A DNA stretch of 64,000 bases from Desulfobacteraceae bacterium (GTDB taxonomy: Bacteria > Desulfobacterota > Desulfobacteria > Desulfobacterales > SKZT01). The stretch is taken from assembly GCA_011389745.1 (NCBI GenBank), contig JAABTQ010000014.1, positions 16,266 through 80,265 of the forward strand. Reading direction: 5' to 3'. Made by a program: the position numbers and the translations under genes. Below the pieces are notes generated by a model that made no database searches, was not told where the DNA came from, and saw only the letters and a list, made by a program, of their open reading frames with translations. How positions within the stretch are numbered: position 1 is the first letter of the stretch; every line of letters starts with the position of its first letter. This document shows, piece by piece, positions 59,492 through 64,000 of the stretch.

Positions 59492-60925
59492 TTGTACAAA
59501 AAAATCAGTAAATTATGTGCGTTTCATATCTATGAGGGATTGTGTGAAGGACTATCCCATTTTTCAGGCCCCAGCAGGGCAGCGGTCATTTATGCCACAG
59601 GTCGCAAAAATCCAATGTTGATCTATGACCCTCAGAATCTTCTGGAGGGACATGAGCCTAAACTCAGGGAACTTTATATAGATTCAACTGCCTGGCGAGA
59701 TGATGCTGTTGATCCTGATTTGTTGATGATTGACGGGCAGCCGATTCCGGAAAAAAATCTTTATCTGACAGGACTCATATCCAAAGGCGGCAGATCCCGT
59801 TCCATATTTTACCAAATGTGGTTTACCGAGCACCATCCGGACATGTGTTCCATCGGACCCACAGAGCGATGGCTTGAACATGCGGTTTGGCTTCTTTCCC
59901 ATGATGTCATCTCACAAGATTCAGCTTATCTCAACACATCCGGATATGTGCTTAGAGAGTATGCCACTCATGCCGTAAGGGATTATATTATCGATGAACT
60001 CAATTTTAACCTGGGGATGGATATTCAAATTCGTATTTATCCCGTTCTGGATGCTGTTCTGGGAATATCCAGAACTTTAGAGGAAGGTTTAGCACCGGTG
60101 GGCCGCATTGTTTTCGTTGAACCGGTACTCATGAAAAAAGTCAGTTTTCTCCTGCGGTTTCTCCCTTTTGAGCGCCCCGGCCTAACCAATTTCAAGCATG
60201 TGGTCAAGTTACTTTTAGCTGTCAGAAATTCTGATCGAACACTTGTTTCAGATGGAAAAAGCATCATCGGCATTGCATCTGGAAAACTGCCGAATTATCA
60301 TCTATCCGCTTATTTTCAAAGTGGCCATGGTTTTTTGGTCATCAACGAGCAACCCATATGCAGCTTTTATGACGGAAATTTTCATTCCTCAACGCGAAAG
60401 ACCAAACTTGTTGAGTTGGAAGAACTTTTATTAGAGTCCCATCTTATTGCATCTGATAAACAATCACTTCTTTTTAAGGTTGTAATGGAAATCGTTCATC
60501 ATGCAGGAGAAAAAAAGTATGGATGCACCCTGGTTATTGATCTTAACAATCCGCCAATAAATCTTTCCGGTCAAAAAATCGAACCACCTCTTGATCTTAA
60601 GATACCAAAGCTTTTAGACTTAACCAAGTCGCTCAGCAAAATGGACGGTGCCCTTCATATAGGACCCGATTTGAAACTTCACAGATTTGCCTGTATCCTT
60701 GATGGTCTTTCCATACCCAATGAGGACAGAGCACGAGGGGCCCGGTTTAATTCCGCCCTCAGATTCACATCCCAAAATACTAATACAATCGTAGTAGTTG
60801 TTTCCGCGGACCGTCCGGTTTCTCTCATTCAAGAGGGAGTTGAACTGACGGCCTATTGCCCCTGGAGACCCATCTCATCTCATGTGCATTTCCCACCAAC
60901 CCTTGCTGATTGGATCAACCGATAA
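59492..60925 (+). CDS. DisA_N/DAC-domain protein, possible diadenylate cyclase, with a long N-terminal region
   Basis: 477 aa, TTG start with GGAGA upstream. The C-terminal 100 residues have the DAC pattern: DGALHIGPDLKLHRFACILDG near residue 384 (DGA motif) and RGARFNSALRF near residue 414 (the GTRHRAA equivalent, in the archaeal/CdaZ-like form GSRYNSA), then NTIVVVVSADRPVSLIQ. DAC domains make c-di-AMP from two ATP. The first 370 residues are unrecognised and have no membrane segment. Active enzyme or sensor is open. Flanking genes give no hint. Confidence 0.72.
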   Translation: MYKKISKLCAFHIYEGLCEGLSHFSGPSRAAVIYATGRKNPMLIYDPQNLLEGHEPKLRELYIDSTAWRDDAVDPDLLMIDGQPIPEKNLYLTGLISKGGRSRSIFYQMWFTEHHPDMCSIGPTERWLEHAVWLLSHDVISQDSAYLNTSGYVLREYATHAVRDYIIDELNFNLGMDIQIRIYPVLDAVLGISRTLEEGLAPVGRIVFVEPVLMKKVSFLLRFLPFERPGLTNFKHVVKLLLAVRNSDRTLVSDGKSIIGIASGKLPNYHLSAYFQSGHGFLVINEQPICSFYDGNFHSSTRKTKLVELEELLLESHLIASDKQSLLFKVVMEIVHHAGEKKYGCTLVIDLNNPPINLSGQKIEPPLDLKIPKLLDLTKSLSKMDGALHIGPDLKLHRFACILDGLSIPNEDRARGARFNSALRFTSQNTNTIVVVVSADRPVSLIQEGVELTAYCPWRPISSHVHFPPTLADWINR

Positions 60926-61217
60926 CAATCCTCAATAATCTTAATAAGCTTTTCATCTGAAATCAGGTGTTTTGGAAAGTAAAATCAGGTTCCTCCCGAT
61001 TAACAAAACTTCTGAAAAAGGCTACAAACCTTCAGATTGATAACCACTTGGTTTAGTACCTTGTATCGGTATTTAATATTTTAAAAATTGAACTTGAAAT
61101 TAATTTGTTTTTACTTTAACATAAAATTCAAATAACTTTTAGATGCTAATTTTACTTGTTGGAAACTAATCTCGAGTGTTCTTGAATCTCATTCATAAGC
61201 CATATTAAAGTGTTACT

Positions 61218-61255
61218 GAAGCAATCCTTCATGGATGGATTGCTTCTTTTTTTTT
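61218..61255 (+). terminator. Strong rho-independent terminator upstream of csp
   Basis: GAAGCAATCC-TTCATGGAT-GGATTGCTTC is a perfect 10-bp stem followed by nine T. It lies 90 bases before the csp ATG and 290 bases after the DAC gene. It may end the DAC transcript, an unannotated small RNA, or attenuate csp. A TTGAAT-15-TATTAA sequence just upstream (about 61185-61210) could be a promoter. Confidence 0.85.
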
Positions 61256-61345
61256 GAACGGGTTCCGGTCAAGGTTTTGATTCTTTTCTTAAACGATCAA
61301 CTGAAGCATGGAATCCAAGCTTTTATGTTTAAGGAGGCAGATTTT

Positions 61346-61546
61346 ATGGTTAAAGGCGTGGTTAAATGGTTTAATGACAAAAAAGGTTTTGGTTTTATTG
61401 AACAAGAAGAGGGTGGTGATGTATTTGTTCATCACACGGCGATCAACATGCAGGGGTTTAAGACATTAAGTGAAGGAGACCGTGTCACATTCGAGGTTGA
61501 GGATAATCATCGGGGACCCGCGGCCAAAAACGTTACCAAAGTATAA
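61346..61546 (+). CDS. csp: Cold-shock protein, CspA family
   Basis: 66 aa from the ATG at 61346 with AAGGAGG 9 bases upstream; the 103-aa ORF of the track begins in the leader. RNA-binding motifs are KGFGFI (RNP1) and VFVHHTAI (RNP2). Cold-shock proteins melt RNA structure. The leader carries the terminator described above. No other gene is in the unit. Confidence 0.95.
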   Translation: MVKGVVKWFNDKKGFGFIEQEEGGDVFVHHTAINMQGFKTLSEGDRVTFEVEDNHRGPAAKNVTKV

Positions 61547-61562
61547 TTTATACTGAACATCT

Positions 61563-61605
61563 AAAAAAAGAGGCATTCTCTGAGAATCTCCGCAGAATGC
61601 CTCTT
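61563..61605. terminator. Bidirectional terminator between csp and the DVU0298-family gene
   Basis: AAGAGGCATTCT (61568-61579) and AGAATGCCTCTT (61594-61605) form a 12-bp perfect stem. On the minus strand it is followed by a run of T (seven A at 61563-61569 of the plus strand), on the plus by TTAAAATTTTG. It mainly suits the minus-strand unit ending at 61679. Confidence 0.85.
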
Positions 61606-61678
61606 AAAATTTTGCCAATATAAAAAACGTCTTGTAACTGCCCAGTTTTTCTTATCTGTAAATGTTTTAAAATATCGC

Positions 61679-62365
61679 TTACTCATGAAAAATCCCTTCC
61701 AGGCTTTCCCGTGCGAGCCGGTTTATTTTCCGATCGACAAGTTCCAAATTTAAAAAAATTTTGATAGTGTAATGATTCTCCAGTAGCTTTTCAAGACAAT
61801 CACGAACAGGTGTCGGATCAAGAGGAGCGGCAGCCCACGCGGCAAACCCTTTCAGGTATGAATCAGATGCCGACATGTAAGGAACAAGCAAAGATGAACA
61901 ACTGTAAAGCAATTCAGGCCGCACATGGGCAAGCCTTCCGAATCCCCACAAAACACCACGCTGAAGCATCTCATACTCTATATAATTGCCATCCTCACAA
62001 ATATAAGAAACAAGAATATCCCGATATTCATCCGCCAGTCGAGGGTTCCTGGCCATAATTTCTCCCATGGCTTCGGGCGATCCCCATCCGATGCCACCGG
62101 ATTCATCATTTAAATTCCACATGAGCCTTCGCATCACCATACGCCCGGACTCTATGTCTGAATCGGCCAGTTTGGATACGATTGCTCCCATGGCAGTTAT
62201 TGCTCTCCACCGGATTTGCTCATCCTTATCATAAAAAAAGGAAAACAACGGACCAACTGACGACTTAAGGGGAAAACCCTCGATTTGCTCCAATGCCTTT
62301 GTGAAATCTTTTTGTTCCAGCAGATGAAATATTTTTCTTTTTAATTTCCTGGAAGTATCTTTCAT
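61679..62365 (-). CDS. DVU0298-family HEAT-repeat-like protein
   Basis: 228 aa, all helical, with HEAT-like segments such as KDEQIRWRAITAMGAIVSKL and SYLKGFAAWAAAPL. The pattern (GGIGWGSPEAMGEIMARNPRLADEY) matches a conserved hypothetical family of sulfate reducers known after DVU0298 of Desulfovibrio vulgaris. Biochemical role unknown; a scaffold for redox proteins is inference. Lies 23 bases downstream of the ferredoxin gene. Confidence 0.8.
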   Translation of the reverse strand: MKDTSRKLKRKIFHLLEQKDFTKALEQIEGFPLKSSVGPLFSFFYDKDEQIRWRAITAMGAIVSKLADSDIESGRMVMRRLMWNLNDESGGIGWGSPEAMGEIMARNPRLADEYRDILVSYICEDGNYIEYEMLQRGVLWGFGRLAHVRPELLYSCSSLLVPYMSASDSYLKGFAAWAAAPLDPTPVRDCLEKLLENHYTIKIFLNLELVDRKINRLARESLEGIFHE

Positions 62366-62388
62366 GGTTTTTTAGGCTTTTGGCTTAT

Positions 62389-62580
62389 CTAATCTTCTTG
62401 CCAGTAAATACAGTCTTCCGGACAGTTTTTGATAGCCTCATCCACTTCGCTCTCCGGATAACTTTCAAGATCGGCTATAGCGATAAACCCCGACTCATTC
62501 ATGCTGAACACTTCCGGACAAACTTCGACACAAACCCCACATCGGGTACAATCACTTAATTCTACGACAGGTCTTTTCAT
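62389..62580 (-). CDS. Small [4Fe-4S] ferredoxin
   Basis: 63 aa from the ATG at 62580 (AGGAAAG upstream). One cluster motif, CTRCGVCVEVCP, and a distal CPEDCIYW that gives the fourth cysteine. Similar to single-cluster ferredoxins of Desulfovibrio. Electron carrier; may serve the flavodiiron protein or the next gene. Confidence 0.92.
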   Translation of the reverse strand: MKRPVVELSDCTRCGVCVEVCPEVFSMNESGFIAIADLESYPESEVDEAIKNCPEDCIYWQED

Positions 62581-62634
62581 AAAACCCACTTTCCTGGGAA
62601 TCTTTTTCGGATCGCATGAAAAAACAGGATATCA

Positions 62635-63825
62635 TTATCGGTCTGCTACGGCTCGGCCTATTTTTCTGCCCATTTCACGACAGGCTTCAAGGCCCTTTGA
62701 ATCCGGTACATACTGAAATTTCATGCTCGGCTCAATTATCTCAAACTGCATTTCTTCGAGATGTTTTTGGAGCAACCCCACAGCCTCACCGCTCCATCCG
62801 TAAGAGCCAAAAGCAGCGCCAAGTTTGTTTTTGGGGCGAAGTCCTTTCATATAAGTAAGAAAGTCGGCCAGGGTGGGAAAAAGACCATTGTTCAATGTGG
62901 GAGATCCCACCACGACAGCCCTGCTTTCGAGAACCTCAGTCATGATATCGCTTCTGTGGAATTCTCTCAGTTTCATTGGTTTCACGAAAACTCCCTGGCT
63001 GTGGATGCCCTCAGCAATCGCTTCGGCCATGAGTTGTGTGCTGTGCCACATGGTATCATAAATCACGACAGCCTTTTTATCGGGCTCCTGTTTGCTCCAT
63101 TTGACATAAGCTTCAATAATTTTGTTCGGATTTTTTCGCCACAAAATGCCATGGTCAGGGCAAATCATTTTAAACTCCAAACCCATTTCCATGACTTTTT
63201 CCACCAGATTTAAAATCAATGGGGCATACAAAAGCAGGATATTGGCAAAATACTTTTTGGCATGCAACATAATAAGATGTTCATCAGCCTCGTCATCAAA
63301 CTCTTCACAACCTGCGTAATGTTGCCCGAAAGCATCGCTTGAAAATAAAATCTTATCCTCGTTCAAATATGTAAACATACTGTCGGGCCAGTGAAGCATT
63401 TTTGTTTCAAGAAAAGTAAAACTTCTTTTCCCTATAGAGAGTGTCTCTCCGCTTTTTATAGACTGATAGTTGAATTTTTGGGCAAAATGCCTTGAGAGAT
63501 TCTTAACACCCATGGACGAGCAATACACCGGCTTATCCTCTCCGATCCGGTGCATTATCCGGGGCAGGCTGCCGGAGTGATCCATTTCCGTATGATTGCT
63601 GATCACCATATCGATCTTTTTGGGATCTACGATTGTGGATATATTTTGGATCAGCTCATCGGAGAAGTCTTTTTTTACCGAATCTATGAGAACAATTTTC
63701 TCGTCAATGATCAGAAAAGCATTGTAGCTGGTTCCAAGCTCAGTGGAATAGCCATGAAAGTCTCTTATATTCCAGTCTGTAACACCAACATCATAAATTT
63801 TTTCCGCAATTTCAAACGGTTTCAT
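62635..63825 (-). CDS. fprA: A-type flavoprotein (flavodiiron protein FprA), oxygen/NO reductase
   Basis: 396 aa. The metallo-beta-lactamase-like domain has the diiron ligands NHTEMDHSG (His78, Glu80, Asp82, His83) and SSDAFGQH with later CPDHG; the C-terminal flavodoxin domain binds FMN (VVIYDTMWHSTQLMAEAIAEG). Reduces O2 to water or NO to N2O, fed by rubredoxin. Rubredoxin is directly upstream on the same strand, the standard pairing. Confidence 0.95.
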   Translation of the reverse strand: MKPFEIAEKIYDVGVTDWNIRDFHGYSTELGTSYNAFLIIDEKIVLIDSVKKDFSDELIQNISTIVDPKKIDMVISNHTEMDHSGSLPRIMHRIGEDKPVYCSSMGVKNLSRHFAQKFNYQSIKSGETLSIGKRSFTFLETKMLHWPDSMFTYLNEDKILFSSDAFGQHYAGCEEFDDEADEHLIMLHAKKYFANILLLYAPLILNLVEKVMEMGLEFKMICPDHGILWRKNPNKIIEAYVKWSKQEPDKKAVVIYDTMWHSTQLMAEAIAEGIHSQGVFVKPMKLREFHRSDIMTEVLESRAVVVGSPTLNNGLFPTLADFLTYMKGLRPKNKLGAAFGSYGWSGEAVGLLQKHLEEMQFEIIEPSMKFQYVPDSKGLEACREMGRKIGRAVADR

Positions 63826-63899
63826 ATTTCTATTCCTAAAAATTTCAAGGTGTTAACGTCATAAAAAAATCCGATTTGCCGCTAACAGCTCACATTAAT

Positions 63900-63930
63900 A
63901 ATGCCCTTTTTTTCAGGCAAAAAGGGCATT
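63900..63930 (-). terminator. Hairpin between the rubredoxin and fprA genes
   Basis: AATGCCCTTTTT (63900-63911) pairs with AAAAAGGGCATT (63919-63930), a 12-bp stem with a 7-base loop. It may reduce read-through from rubredoxin into fprA, or cap an mRNA segment; no T-run follows on the minus strand. Confidence 0.55.
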
Positions 63931-63944
63931 ACCATGTCAAATCG

Positions 63945-64000
63945 TCATTCTTTTTCAAAATCTTCTTTGGCAGCCCCGCAGATGGGACATTCCCAGGTAT
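63945..64000 (-). CDS. Rubredoxin, C-terminal end only (gene runs off the window)
   Basis: Reading back from the stop TGA (63947-63945) gives WECPICGAAKEDFEKE, the last cysteine pair of rubredoxin. The first pair (CxxCG) lies beyond the window edge. Rubredoxin passes electrons to the downstream flavodiiron protein. Confidence 0.85.
   Translation of the reverse strand, partial: TWECPICGAAKEDFEKE

Overview
The window looks like a chromosomal segment of an anaerobic, probably sulfate-reducing member of the Desulfobacterota (Desulfobacteraceae-like). This rests on a single-chain pyruvate:ferredoxin oxidoreductase, a class I hybrid-cluster protein with its Crp/Fnr regulator and ferredoxin partner, a rubredoxin/flavodiiron (FprA) oxygen or NO defence pair, a RACo-type corrinoid activator, a DVU0298-family protein and many small ferredoxin-like proteins. 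Base composition is moderate to A+T-leaning, except around 54.3-55.1 kb, which is visibly richer in G+C. No rRNA, tRNA, CRISPR array, transposase or phage gene was seen.

Layout. 0-4.4 kb: PFOR (cut by the window edge), a YkgJ-like cysteine-cluster protein and an HTH/zinc-ribbon protein. 4.5-9.7 kb: a RecD-like helicase, then on the minus strand ftsB, a UDP-glucose dehydrogenase-type enzyme and a UDP-glucuronate epimerase (surface polysaccharide precursors). 9.8-13.4 kb: rpsT facing leuS-lptE. 14-23.3 kb: housekeeping run rng, LysM-like membrane protein, yajC-secD-secF, dprA, topA. 23.3-32.5 kb: mixed small units (RsbW-like kinase, quinone oxidoreductase, Fe-S/HTH protein, orphan membrane protein, alpha/beta hydrolase-OsmC fusion plus cupin, GNAT plus M20 peptidase, PilZ, a 57-aa HEAT-like peptide). 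32.7-34.7 kb: sigma-54-driven glnB-amtB. 34.7-35.2 kb: non-coding repeat block. 35.2-39.3 kb: HcpR/Hcp/HD/ferredoxin nitrosative-stress locus. 39.3-45.6 kb: CoA-transferase-GNAT fusion, alr, mltA, and moaC and mobA-moaE on the minus strand. 45.8-53.8 kb: a tightly spaced run pyrR-moaB-giant GlmS-like protein-MetH activation-like protein-RACo-like activator. 53.8-59.4 kb: an accessory stretch with a CPBP protease, two integron attC-like folds, a broken HNH-like cassette gene, a truncated PAS gene and three copies of a short hairpin repeat. 59.5-64 kb: a DisA_N-type (c-di-AMP synthase-like) protein, a cold-shock gene behind a strong terminator, then rubredoxin-fprA-ferredoxin-DVU0298 on the minus strand.

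The most unusual items are the 1,520-residue glucosamine-synthase-like protein next to corrinoid-reactivation genes, the diadenylate-cyclase-like protein with an unassigned long N-terminal region, the relic of an integron cassette array without an integrase, and several families of foldback repeats. Start codons were moved from the ORF-track positions where a Shine-Dalgarno sequence, a signal peptide or an overlapping repeat gave a reason. All family calls are by eye from motifs; no database search was run.
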